NCBI GenBank assembly: GCA_030656535.1
Contig: JAUSPL010000435.1
Location: forward strand, 1-8,224
Length of the DNA: 8,224 nt
Source: Gemmobacter sp.
GTDB lineage: Bacteria; Pseudomonadota; Alphaproteobacteria; Rhodobacterales; Rhodobacteraceae
Direction: 5' to 3'
Shown here: positions 1 to 6,316 of the stretch, one piece after another
Layout: the number at the start of each line of letters is the position of its first letter
Position numbering within the stretch: position 1 is the first letter of the stretch
The notes under the pieces: model-generated
What the model was told of the DNA's origin: nothing
Database searches by the model: none
Seen by the model: only the letters and a program-made list of their open reading frames with translations
Position numbers and translations under genes: made by a program

Positions 1-23
1 CAGTTGCCCGGCAGTGTCTGCAA

Positions 24-1325
24 TCAAAGCCCCAATGCGTCCATGATCTCATAGCCAAAAGTCATGGTCCTGACGCCCACGGACCGGAACGCGTGGAACG
101 GAACGGTCTTGGGTCCGTCTCTTTCCATCAGGCCCAGATCAAAACGATGCCCGAGCATCTGCCGCGCAACCCCGTGCCCGACAAAGCCCGACATGGCCAC
201 GCCTGCACCGTTGAACCCTGCTGCAAATCCGATGTTGGGCGACAGCATCCCGGCCTGTGGCAGCGCGTCGAATGTCAGGGCGACATGGCCTGACCATCGC
301 GCGGCCACGGGAATACCTTTGAGGTCCGGAAAGATGGCAAGCATCGCGCGGTGCAGTTTTCGGAAAGCAGCCGGGTCATCGACCGCCCCCAACGCCCCGC
401 GCCCCCCGAACAGGATGCGCCCATCCACCTTGCGAAACCAGCGCATCATGCGGCGTGTCTCGGTATAGCTGCGCTGTTCAACCAGCAGACGCGCATCAAG
501 GTCAGGCGGCAGCCTTTCCGTGGCGATCATGGCGCTGCGAAACGGCACCAGACATCTGGCAATGTCCCGGGTCGCCGGTGCAAGGCTGGAATAGGCGTCT
601 GTCGCAATCACCGCCTTGCGCGCCGACACGACCCTGCCTGCGCATTGCAGTTCGACCCCGCCGGCCCCTTCGGAAATCGCCGAGACGGCGCTTAGGGTAA
701 AGATCTGCACGCCTTTCGACTGCACCGACGCGGCAAGGTCGCGCAGATAACCAAGTGGCTGAAGCGTTCCACCCTTTTGGGCCAACACGCCGCCTACAAA
801 GCCTGTAGCCCCCGTTTCGGCCTCGACGGCCGCACGGTCAAGAAGGCGCAGACCGCTTTCACCCAAGGTGGACATCGTCCACTCTGCGTCTATTTGTGCG
901 TGGGCTAAAGCCTTGGCAGAGTGCGCGCATTTCAGGGCACCCACCTGTCTGAACTGCGCGCCGGTCAGGTGGTGAGTGTCCAGCGTCTCGACCAGATGGT
1001 CGACACTTTGCTCTGCGATCCTGTGCATGCGCCGTGCCATTTCGACACCGTGTTGACCGGCGATATCCGAAAATCCGCGCCGGAACTTGGCCGAGACCGC
1101 ACCGCCGTTGCGACCGCTGCCGCCGTACCCCAACGGGCCGGCCTCTAGCAAAACCACGTCCAGCCCCGCCTGAGCAAAGGTCAGGGCCGCATGCAGCCCT
1201 GCATATCCGCCCCCAACGATCGCCACATCGCAGGTGATGTCATGGGCCAGCGACGGCGTTTCGACGGCTGGCGCCGCAGATTGGGTCCAGAGTGAGTTGG
1301 GAAAAGGCGGCAGCGTTCGTGTCAT
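24..1325 (-). CDS. FAD-dependent DAO-family oxidoreductase (PuuB/OrdL-like)
   Basis: The 433-residue product has the layout of the D-amino-acid-oxidase (DAO) superfamily. An N-terminal Rossmann motif GGGYAG lies at residues 38-43, and an acidic residue (E61) closes the second strand where it would hold the FAD ribose. The GGSGRNGG stretch at about 68-75 is typical of gamma-glutamylputrescine oxidase and related amine oxidases. The second FAD-contacting segment (GFNGAGVAMSG, from about 370) sits near the C-terminus. Family members oxidise an amine or amino acid with FAD, giving an imine or aldehyde and H2O2 or reduced acceptor. The substrate cannot be read from the sequence. There is no signal peptide, so it is probably cytoplasmic. 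The ATG overlaps the stop of the upstream HAD gene (ATGA, 1325-1322), and I see no clear Shine-Dalgarno site of its own, which suggests translational coupling. The length is normal for the family and the stop codon is inside the window. Confidence 0.9.
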   Translation of the reverse strand: MTRTLPPFPNSLWTQSAAPAVETPSLAHDITCDVAIVGGGYAGLHAALTFAQAGLDVVLLEAGPLGYGGSGRNGGAVSAKFRRGFSDIAGQHGVEMARRMHRIAEQSVDHLVETLDTHHLTGAQFRQVGALKCAHSAKALAHAQIDAEWTMSTLGESGLRLLDRAAVEAETGATGFVGGVLAQKGGTLQPLGYLRDLAASVQSKGVQIFTLSAVSAISEGAGGVELQCAGRVVSARKAVIATDAYSSLAPATRDIARCLVPFRSAMIATERLPPDLDARLLVEQRSYTETRRMMRWFRKVDGRILFGGRGALGAVDDPAAFRKLHRAMLAIFPDLKGIPVAARWSGHVALTFDALPQAGMLSPNIGFAAGFNGAGVAMSGFVGHGVARQMLGHRFDLGLMERDGPKTVPFHAFRSVGVRTMTFGYEIMDALGL

Positions 1326-2032
1326 TTCGTGCCGTGCGCCGCGTCCACCGCGTCAGCAAGCTGGCCAAGAGTAGCGAAATGAAAGTCCGGCTTGGTCACG
1401 GTTTGCGGTGTCGGTGTGCCGCCGAACCCGTCCTGATCCTGACGCCGCTCGATCCAGCAGACCTTGTAGCCAAGCGCGCGCGCGACACCGATATCATGGT
1501 GCTGGCTTTGCGCAACATGCAGGATCTCGTCCTGACGAAAACCATGGGCAGACTGCCGCCCTCGGTTGAAGTCGAAGAACCTCGGATCTGGTTTCGCGGT
1601 CCCAGCCTCATCGCAAGTGACGGCGTCATGAAATGGCAGCCCAAGGCGGTGCGCATAGGCGGTGTAGGCGACCCTGTCCGCATTGGTCATCGCCACAAGC
1701 CGGAAACGCCGGCGCAGGCGGTCAAGCGCGTCGTTCGAATCCGCGAAGGCGGGCCAGTTCAGGACCGACAACTGAAACTCCGCCGCCGCGATTTCGCTGG
1801 CTTCCAGGCCGAGTTCCTTTGCCAGATGAAGATAAACCTCGCCAAACACCTCGCTTGACCGACCGTAGTTCAGCTCGCGCCCGCGCAGGTAGGGTTCAAA
1901 GATCTGATCGTCGTTCAGGGCGGCGGCCTTGTTGCCGCCGATCCGGCGCACCGCGTCAAGCACGCCCTTCTCGAAGTCGATGCATGTGCCGACAATGTCG
2001 AATGTCATGACCTTGAAGTTTGAGAAATCCAT
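1322..2032 (-). CDS. HAD-superfamily hydrolase, haloacid dehalogenase type II-like
   Basis: The 236-residue protein has the four HAD motifs in order: motif I FDIVGT with nucleophile D12, motif II MTNAD with T116, motif III K147 (in AKPDPRFF), and motif IV with D180 (in SQHHDIG). The position two after the nucleophile is V14, not the Asp that acts as acid/base in HAD phosphatases. Together with the FDxxGT pattern, this places it nearer the 2-haloacid dehalogenase branch than the phosphatases. Whether it really dehalogenates is unknown, and many such neighbours of oxidases have no tested substrate. The start ATG at 2032 is preceded by GGAG (2041-2038) with a 5-base spacer. It is the first gene of a two-gene unit, its TGA overlaps the ATG of the FAD oxidoreductase by 4 bases, and it is divergent from the LysR gene across 100 bp. 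Confidence 0.85.
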   Translation of the reverse strand: MDFSNFKVMTFDIVGTCIDFEKGVLDAVRRIGGNKAAALNDDQIFEPYLRGRELNYGRSSEVFGEVYLHLAKELGLEASEIAAAEFQLSVLNWPAFADSNDALDRLRRRFRLVAMTNADRVAYTAYAHRLGLPFHDAVTCDEAGTAKPDPRFFDFNRGRQSAHGFRQDEILHVAQSQHHDIGVARALGYKVCWIERRQDQDGFGGTPTPQTVTKPDFHFATLGQLADAVDAAHGTK

Positions 2033-2097
2033 GTCTGCTCCGGTATGAGTGTGCTCTGATCCTGCGGCAGCCTGCGCCGACCGCGCACTTCAGGCAA

Positions 2098-2131
2098 TTG
2101 CCAAAAACTTGGCTCAGATATACGCTCAGAT
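2098..2131 (+). promoter_or_regulatory. Candidate promoter/operator of the LysR gene
   Basis: The 100-bp gap between the divergent HAD and LysR genes holds an inverted repeat GCCAA-N4-TTGGC (2100-2113), close in form to a LysR-type box. It is followed by a direct repeat of GCTCAGAT at 2112-2119 and 2124-2131, ending just before the LysR ATG. A possible -35 TTGCCA (2098-2103) and -10 TATACG (2119-2124) have a short 15-base spacer. Autoregulation and control of the divergent unit from this site would be normal for the family. The placement is inferred from pattern only. Confidence 0.3.
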
Positions 2132-2132
2132 T

Positions 2133-3077
2133 ATGGATAGTCTCAGGCGCCGCCTACCCTCGACGGGTGCATTGTTCCTTTTCGAAGCTGCCGCGCGCCA
2201 CGAGAACTTTACTCGTGCGGCAGAAGAGATGAACGTGACACAGCCCGCTGTCAGCCGGTCACTGGCGGCGCTGGAGGACTATCTGGGTTGCTCGCTATTT
2301 CAACGTGGCAAGTCAGGGGCTCGGCTGACCGAAGAGGGCAGATTGCTGCACGAGGCAGTCAAGACCGGTTTCTCGCATATAGATCAGGGCCTGTCGCGGC
2401 TTGAGGCGCGCCGGTCTGGCAAGACACAGATCACGCTTTCAGTCTCGACCGCATTCACCACTCATTGGCTGATGCCGAGAATTGCCCGCTGTCAGGCGGC
2501 GTTTCCGGAACTTGATCTAAGGTTTCAACTGATTGCCGGTCCGGTAAGCGGGCCGATCGGCGATGTCGACATCGCGATGCGATACGTTGGGCCGGGGGAT
2601 GTCTCGGGTAAGTTTGTCATGCATGAGGCATATCTTCCTGTTTGTGCGCCCAGCTACCTTGCGCGCACCTCAGAGCCCGAGAAACGCACGTTCATTCAGC
2701 TTGAAGGCGACAAGTCCTCGCGGTTCACCGGCGTGGAAGGGTGGGCCGACAATGCGGAAAACGCGCAACTGACATTCTCGGATTATTCGGTCGTCGTGCA
2801 GGCCGCACTGGTCGGTCAAGGGATCGCAGCAGGCTGGCTGAACGTGACTGCCCATTGGCTCAATGAGGGACAGCTTGTTCCGGCAGCCAATCGGCTAACC
2901 CGGCCGGGGCGGGTTTGCCGGCTCGTGACCCGTCAGGACACTGGCAACTCCGCGCCCATTCATGCCATTTCCGATTGGATGATCGAGGAACTCCGTGCCG
3001 ACCTTCATGCCACGCAATCGGCCTACCCCGACATCGAGATTGCAAGCCTGCTGGAACGGCCCAACATCCGGGCCTGA
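2133..3077 (+). CDS. LysR-family transcriptional regulator
   Basis: A 314-residue protein with the standard LysR layout. The N-terminal winged helix-turn-helix covers about residues 12-70, with the signature AAARHENFTRAAEEMNVTQ, then PAVSRSLAALE and LFQR (20-58). It is followed by a periplasmic-binding-like effector domain from about residue 90 to 295, where THWLMPRI and GDVDIAMRY fit GcvA-type members. The frame is open 28 codons further upstream to an ATG at 2049. I chose the ATG at 2133 because LysR proteins start shortly before this HTH and the upstream part would run through the presumed operator. No strong Shine-Dalgarno site precedes 2133. It is transcribed away from the HAD/FAD-oxidoreductase unit, the classic arrangement for a LysR regulator and its target, so it probably responds to a substrate or product of that pathway. 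The effector is unknown. Confidence 0.92.
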   Translation: MDSLRRRLPSTGALFLFEAAARHENFTRAAEEMNVTQPAVSRSLAALEDYLGCSLFQRGKSGARLTEEGRLLHEAVKTGFSHIDQGLSRLEARRSGKTQITLSVSTAFTTHWLMPRIARCQAAFPELDLRFQLIAGPVSGPIGDVDIAMRYVGPGDVSGKFVMHEAYLPVCAPSYLARTSEPEKRTFIQLEGDKSSRFTGVEGWADNAENAQLTFSDYSVVVQAALVGQGIAAGWLNVTAHWLNEGQLVPAANRLTRPGRVCRLVTRQDTGNSAPIHAISDWMIEELRADLHATQSAYPDIEIASLLERPNIRA

Positions 3078-3483
3078 AGTGGCCGTTTAGGGTGCATCTG
3101 TGATGTCCGGGGAATCTCTACCATCGCTGATGAGACAACTTGGGTCGGACCTGTAAACCGATGCAGCGGGATCGCGCAAACACCCGGCCATGTCGATTGG
3201 CCGCAGATTGATGAAACCCTTCGCGTCAGCCTTCGCGCGCTCCATCATGTCGCACTTCGCAAGGATTAGGATCGTCCTGCCCCAATTTCCTCCTGAGTTT
3301 TCGGGCCTTCACGATCATCCGATCCACCTCGGACCGCAACTCGATCCGGTAGGTCAGGCTTTTGGGCCGATGCAGCCGCACAGTCCGCAGTCAGACCCGT
3401 GGCGATTAATTGCAGCGACGCTGCGAAAAGCGGGACATCGGGCAATCTGCGTCACTCGGGTCAAACGGGACATGCTTTAAGCA

Positions 3484-3499
3484 CTTGTCCCGGGACAAG
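3484..3499. repeat. Perfect 16-bp palindrome
   Basis: CTTGTCCCGGGACAAG reads the same on both strands. Its half-site GGGACA also occurs singly at 3432-3437 and 3467-3472, so four copies lie within 66 bases. It could be a dimeric repressor site or a remnant repeat. No promoter is evident beside it. Confidence 0.6.
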
Positions 3500-3673
3500 G
3501 CGGGCCACGTCCCGGTTATCCCGGTGCGTCATGATGGCCAACTGCACAGTCGGATCGCCGATCAGGTAGATGTCATTGACCGTCCGCGACGAGGACAAGC
3601 AAACCGTGCCTCGATAATCGAACGGGACCGGCAGCGGGGCTTGCCCTTTCGTTCTCCGGGTCCGGCGCTGTAG

Positions 3674-3701
3674 CGCCCTCACCGCAAGGTGGGGGCGTTT
3701 T
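3674..3701 (+). terminator. Intrinsic (Rho-independent) terminator
   Basis: A 10-bp stem CGCCCTCACC / GGTGGGGGCG (one G-U pair) encloses a GCAA tetraloop at 3684-3687 and is followed directly by TTTT (3698-3701). There is no T tract on the other strand, so it stops rightward transcription. The first arm overlaps a second possible hairpin, GGCGC-TGTA-GCGCC (3664-3677). The two cannot form together. No gene that I can support ends just upstream; the LysR gene ends 600 bp to the left. Confidence 0.7.
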
Positions 3702-3776
3702 GCTGTCGGCATGGGATTCGGTCGATGGCCGCACCCCGATGGGTGCTTGCTAAGTTCTTGTAATTATGAGGGAATT

Positions 3777-3821
3777 TGGTCGGAGTGAGAGGATTCGAAC
3801 CTCCGACCCCCTGCTCCCGAA
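3777..3821 (-). other. Attachment site: 3' part of a tRNA-Pro(CGG) gene
   Basis: Read on the minus strand, the segment is a tRNA 3' portion: anticodon loop TTCGGGA (3821-3815, anticodon CGG), 3' anticodon stem GCAGG (3814-3810), variable loop, T stem GGAGG, T loop TTCGAAT (3799-3793), T stem CCTCT, acceptor strand CACTCCG (3787-3781), A, then encoded CCA (3779-3777). The 5' anticodon stem should read CCTGC, but the sequence there is CATAG (3826-3822) and no D arm or 5' acceptor strand follows. The match therefore stops exactly at the loop's 5' edge. This is the footprint of an integrase that recombines in a tRNA anticodon loop. Given the orientation, this fragment is the chromosomal 3' end that was split off. 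The rebuilt complete tRNA-Pro should lie at the far right end of the element. Confidence 0.85.
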
Positions 3822-3846
3822 CTATGGGCCGGGGTCATAACGCTAC

Positions 3847-3887
3847 CTAATGCAATCTAGCGACAGCTAATATTTTCTAATGAAATC
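3847..3887. repeat. Helically phased CTAA repeats beside the attachment site
   Basis: CTAATGCAATC (3847-3857) and CTAATGAAATC (3877-3887) match at 10 of 11 positions. A weaker copy, CTAATATTTTC, starts at 3867. The starts are 20 and 10 bases apart, so all three face the same side of the helix. Lying between the crossover site and the integrase gene, they could be arm-type integrase or excisionase sites. This is an inference from position and spacing. Confidence 0.4.
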
Positions 3888-3966
3888 AGATGCTTGACCT
3901 CCTTGCGCGATAATGGCAGACTGCCCATGGTAGCCCTAGCTTGCTGGCATGGTGCTAGCACAGCGC

Positions 3967-3972
3967 TGGAGG
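3967..3972 (+). promoter_or_regulatory. Ribosome-binding site that fixes the integrase start
   Basis: TGGAGG lies 7 bases before the ATG at 3980. This supports 3980 as the original start, against the TTG at 3894 that opens the catalytic frame further upstream without a Shine-Dalgarno site. Confidence 0.7.
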
Positions 3973-3979
3973 ATGCCAC

Positions 3980-5258
3980 ATGCCCAAGCTCACGAAGCCG
4001 TTCTGCGAGACGGTCGCACCGCCCGCCACGGGCTACGAAATTCACTGGGACGACAAGGTGTCGGGCTATGGCCTGCGGGTCACGGCCTCAGGGGTCCGCG
4101 CAGGGGCGCGTCAAGGGGAAGGCGGTCATCATCACCATCGGTCGCTTCGGCCTCTACACCGAGGACCAAGCCCGCAAGCGTGCCCAGTCCCTGCTCCAGC
4201 AGATGCGGGATGGCATCGACCCTCGGGACGTGAAGCGCGAGGACGAGGCCAAGGCCATCACTTTGCGCGAGGTGGCCGACGCCTTCTTTGCCCGCCCCGG
4301 CATGTTGAAGGACAGCAGCCGCGATGAGATGGATCGGCATATCAAGACGACCTTCGAGAAGTGGCAGCACCGCACAGTCGCGAGCATCACCCCGGCGGAT
4401 TGCCGCAAGCGGTATGAGGAGATCGCCACCAAGGGCGTGACCGGGAAGGGGCCAGCACCGGGCAGCGCATCGTTCGCCTTCACGGTGCTAAGGACGCTCA
4501 TCAATTGGGCGCGTGAGGAATACAAGACGAAGGACGGCAAGCCGATCATCGACCAGAACCCTGTGGCCGTCCTCAAGCAGGAAATGGCGAAGCAGGCGGG
4601 CAAGGTGCGGACCCGCCATATCGACCGGAGGCAGATCGGGACGTTCTGGAACCTGCTGGCCACAGCGCGCCGGAACCCGGCTTTCAGCGCCGACACTCAC
4701 GCGGGGCTGGACCTTGTCATGTTTCTGCTGCTGACTGGCACCCGCCGCAACGAGGGGGCTGAACTGACATGGGACAGGGTCAACCTTGACGACACCGACC
4801 CCGCGAACAACTGGTTCCACCTGCCCGACCCGAAGAACAAGAACCCCGTCTGGTTGCCCTGCTCGTCCCAGTGTGTCGCCGTCCTCAAAGCCCGCAAAGC
4901 TGCCTATGACCGCACCGCCACCAAGAGCAAGTTCGTGTTCCCTTCGCGCAGCGCAGCGGGCCATATCAAGGACACCCGCGCCCCGTTGGAGCGGTTCAGC
5001 GTTGCCATCGGCATGAACCGCCTGTCAGCGCATGACCTGCGGCGCACCTTCGTTACCCTCGGGGTCAAGGCCTGCCGCCTCGACATTGCGAAGCTCGAAT
5101 TGCTCACGAACCATGTGCCGCAGGGTGTCACCGCCCGCCATTACTTGGAGACCAGCGACCTTCGGGACTATCACCCCGAGGTGCAGGCCATCGGGGATTA
5201 CATCGAGCAGCAGGCGCTGATTGCAGCGGGTGCGAATGTGGTGGCGCTGCGGGCTTGA
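3980..5258 (+). CDS. Tyrosine-type integrase, reading frame broken near the N-terminus
   Basis: A tyrosine recombinase of the phage/island integrase type. From the ATG at 3980 the product begins with an arm-binding domain (MPKLTKPFCETV, then GYGLRVTASGVRA), which reads to about 4102. The rest (GRVKGKAVIITIGRFG and onward) continues in a different frame to TGA at 5258. The catalytic set is complete: Arg in TGTRRNE (codon 4743), a Lys-rich hairpin KNKNPVWLP, His and Arg in SAHDLRRT (5031, 5040), His in NHVPQG (5112) and nucleophile Tyr in ARHYLE (5142). At the break, CGCGCA occurs once (4097-4102) where the family normally has about four more residues. An 11-base deletion between two CGCGCA copies would explain both the loss and the shift. 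Translation from 3980 stops at 4327 after 115 residues. The copy is likely inactive unless it restarts or frameshifts, because I see no good internal start before ATG 4203. Confidence 0.88.
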
Positions 5259-5268
5259 CGCCCGCAGC
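5246..5268. terminator. Hairpin between convergent genes
   Basis: A perfect 9-bp stem GCTGCGGGC / GCCCGCAGC with loop TTGAC spans the integrase stop codon, in the gap to the convergent gene ending at 5280. There is no T tract on either side, so it may slow or protect transcripts and is not a canonical intrinsic terminator. Confidence 0.35.
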
Positions 5269-5279
5269 ACACCTCGCGC

Positions 5280-5846
5280 TTACGCATTGCCTGAGCGCAG
5301 GACGCCCGCCTTGCCCGGATGCTGCGCCTTGGGGTTCTGGCGCCATACAAACTCGACGGTGACGGGGATGCGCAGCTTCTTCGCCAGTCGGTCAACTTCC
5401 TTCCATGCGTCAGCGGCTGACTGCCCTTGCACCGAAATGCCCAGTTCGGGGAAGAACCTGTAGCCGTCGTCCTCATAGCTGGACGCCTTGGCCGGGACTG
5501 CCAGTTCGCGGACCAGCTTTTCGCCCTCGAAGCCCTTGGCCTTCACCTGTGCAATCATCACATGCAGGATCGACGCCCAGTTGGGGTTCTGGATCGACTT
5601 GCCGTTGATGGTCGCCTTCATCGGCTTGGTGAAGGTGAGGCTGGGCGCGGTGTCGAACACAAGCGCGCCATCAGTCGGGGCGACAGGCACGCCTTCCAAT
5701 TCGTCATCACGCTCAATGCCAAGCTGTTCCATCGCCTCTTGCACGATGCGGTCGATGGTGTCGCTGGGCGACTTGGTCCCGAACCACGTCTTGAGGGTGC
5801 TCAGGTTGGCGAAGGTGGCGTCGTTGATTCTCAATACCGGCATCAT
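5280..5846 (-). CDS. Uncharacterised protein with a SeqA-like N-terminus
   Basis: I cannot name this 188-residue protein. The frame extends 16 codons further upstream (to 5894), but AAAGGAG (5859-5853), 6 bases before the ATG at 5846, fixes the start. Residues 1-40 (MPVLRINDATF, then SPSDTIDRIVQEAMEQLG) look like a short strand followed by helices, as in ribbon-helix-helix or SeqA N-terminal segments, suggesting DNA binding as a dimer. After an acidic linker, the C-terminal 110 residues form a separate domain that begins ATINGKSIQNPNWASIL and ends with SVQGQSAADAW, then PVTVEFVWRQNP and HPGKAG. I recall this type of C-terminal domain from conserved hypothetical proteins of accessory regions. 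There is no signal peptide or membrane segment. It converges on the integrase and diverges from the AlpA-like gene, which would fit an element regulator or accessory factor. That is inference. Confidence 0.82.
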   Translation of the reverse strand: MMPVLRINDATFANLSTLKTWFGTKSPSDTIDRIVQEAMEQLGIERDDELEGVPVAPTDGALVFDTAPSLTFTKPMKATINGKSIQNPNWASILHVMIAQVKAKGFEGEKLVRELAVPAKASSYEDDGYRFFPELGISVQGQSAADAWKEVDRLAKKLRIPVTVEFVWRQNPKAQHPGKAGVLRSGNA

Positions 5847-5852
5847 GTCTGT

Positions 5853-5859
5853 CTCCTTT
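5853..5859 (-). promoter_or_regulatory. Ribosome-binding site fixing the 188-residue gene start
   Basis: AAAGGAG on the minus strand ends 6 bases before the ATG at 5846. It lies inside the longer open frame that begins at 5894, so the first 16 codons of that frame are probably leader. Confidence 0.75.
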
Positions 5860-5881
5860 GGGATGAGGTGTTCGCAGGATT

Positions 5882-5924
5882 TATGTAACATCATCCCTCG
5901 ATTCGGATCAAGAGAATATGTTAC
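5882..5924 (-). promoter_or_regulatory. Candidate promoter with inverted GTAACAT operator
   Basis: On the minus strand, TTGATC (5911-5906) followed 18 bases later by TACATA (5887-5882) is a plausible promoter for the 188-residue gene. Perfect 7-base inverted copies GTAACAT (5885-5891) and ATGTTAC (5918-5924) have centres 33 bp apart, about three helical turns. One overlaps the -10 and the other lies just upstream of the -35. A third copy of the box core, ATGTAAC, sits at 6126-6132. The arrangement fits a repressor site, perhaps autoregulatory. Confidence 0.4.
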
Positions 5925-5964
5925 CTATTTTCTGCAAGGCGCTCGATAGCCGCCGCGTGTAGCC

Positions 5965-6292
5965 GCGCTGTGCGCTGCCGCCGGGATAGGGCGGCGAAGG
6001 TGAGGCCAGCGGCACAGCGCCAACACAGGGGCGGCAGGGTGCCAGCCTCTGTCGCCTCTGCGGCGACGGTTTGTTTCGGTGACGGAGGCAACACGGGGCT
6101 TGCAAGACCCAGACAGCCCCAGCTAATGTAACCCCACAGTGGGCCTGAGCGGGGCGCATATCAAAGAAGTATCGCTCCATTGAATCAGAGCCGGAGTCGC
6201 AGGCGTATGCCGAGGACTCGGACTCTCTGCCGAAGGGTGTTCCTTCGGTGCTGGAGACCACAGCTTTTCATGACGACAACCGCTGAGGCGGT
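5965..6292. other. Hairpin-rich control or origin region without a gene
   Basis: The 470 bp between the divergent 188-residue gene and the AlpA-like gene (5847-6316) holds no supportable protein gene but many inverted repeats. There is a long hairpin 5965-6020 with arms GCGCTGTGC/GCACAGCGC, a further CAGC pairing and an inner GCCGCC/GGCGGC. Others are GTCGCC-N5-GGCGAC at 6051-6067 followed by TTTGTTT, GGGGCT/AGCCCC at 6095-6120, the odd palindrome CCCACAGTGGG at 6133-6143, CCGAAGG-N5-CCTTCGG at 6230-6248, and ACCGC-TGAG-GCGGT at 6279-6292. Such density suggests a structured RNA, a replication origin or a regulatory leader. I cannot tell which. Confidence 0.5.
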
Positions 6293-6316
6293 GTCGGCTA
6301 GCTGTTGAGACGCACT

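Larger units (their letters stand above)
3078..3776. other. About 700 bp without a supportable gene
   Basis: Several short open frames cross this stretch on both strands (for example 3190-3480 plus, 3461-3712 minus, 3087-3248 minus). None has a convincing ribosome-binding site, a recognisable motif or protein-like composition over its length. What is visible is four GGGACA/TGTCCC copies including a perfect palindrome (3432-3497), an intrinsic terminator (3674-3701) and a small hairpin with arms GCACCC/GGGTGC (3731-3746) just before the tRNA remnant. The stretch may be decayed sequence from an older insertion, but I see no transposase remnant that I can name. Confidence 0.5.

Noticed and set aside
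2049..2132. 28-codon upstream extension of the LysR protein
   Set aside because: It would place coding sequence over the likely operator and add residues not seen in LysR proteins, whose HTH begins close to the start.
3069..3090. Hairpin GGCC-N6-GGCC and TTT at the LysR stop as a terminator
   Set aside because: Only a 4-bp stem and three T residues, too weak to call.
3087..3248. 53-codon minus-strand open frame (MMERAKADAKGF...)
   Set aside because: The composition is fairly protein-like, but there is no Shine-Dalgarno site, no known motif and no neighbour to support it. Conservation would be needed.
3190..3712. Overlapping open frames on both strands after the LysR gene
   Set aside because: They overlap each other, lack start signals and match no family I recognise. 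GC-rich DNA produces such frames by chance.
3894..3914. TTGACC followed by GATAAT as an integrase promoter
   Set aside because: The two hexamers are only 9 bases apart, far too close for a sigma-70 promoter, and no other good -10 sits at the right distance.
3894..4096. N-terminal extension of the integrase frame from a TTG start
   Set aside because: No Shine-Dalgarno site, and the translated stretch has no protein-like pattern. The true arm-binding domain reads in another frame from ATG 3980 with TGGAGG before it.
5908..6261. 117-codon minus-strand open frame in the hairpin-rich region
   Set aside because: Low-complexity, Pro/Arg/Ser-rich product, no ribosome-binding site, and the frame lies across the inverted repeats. 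More likely non-coding.
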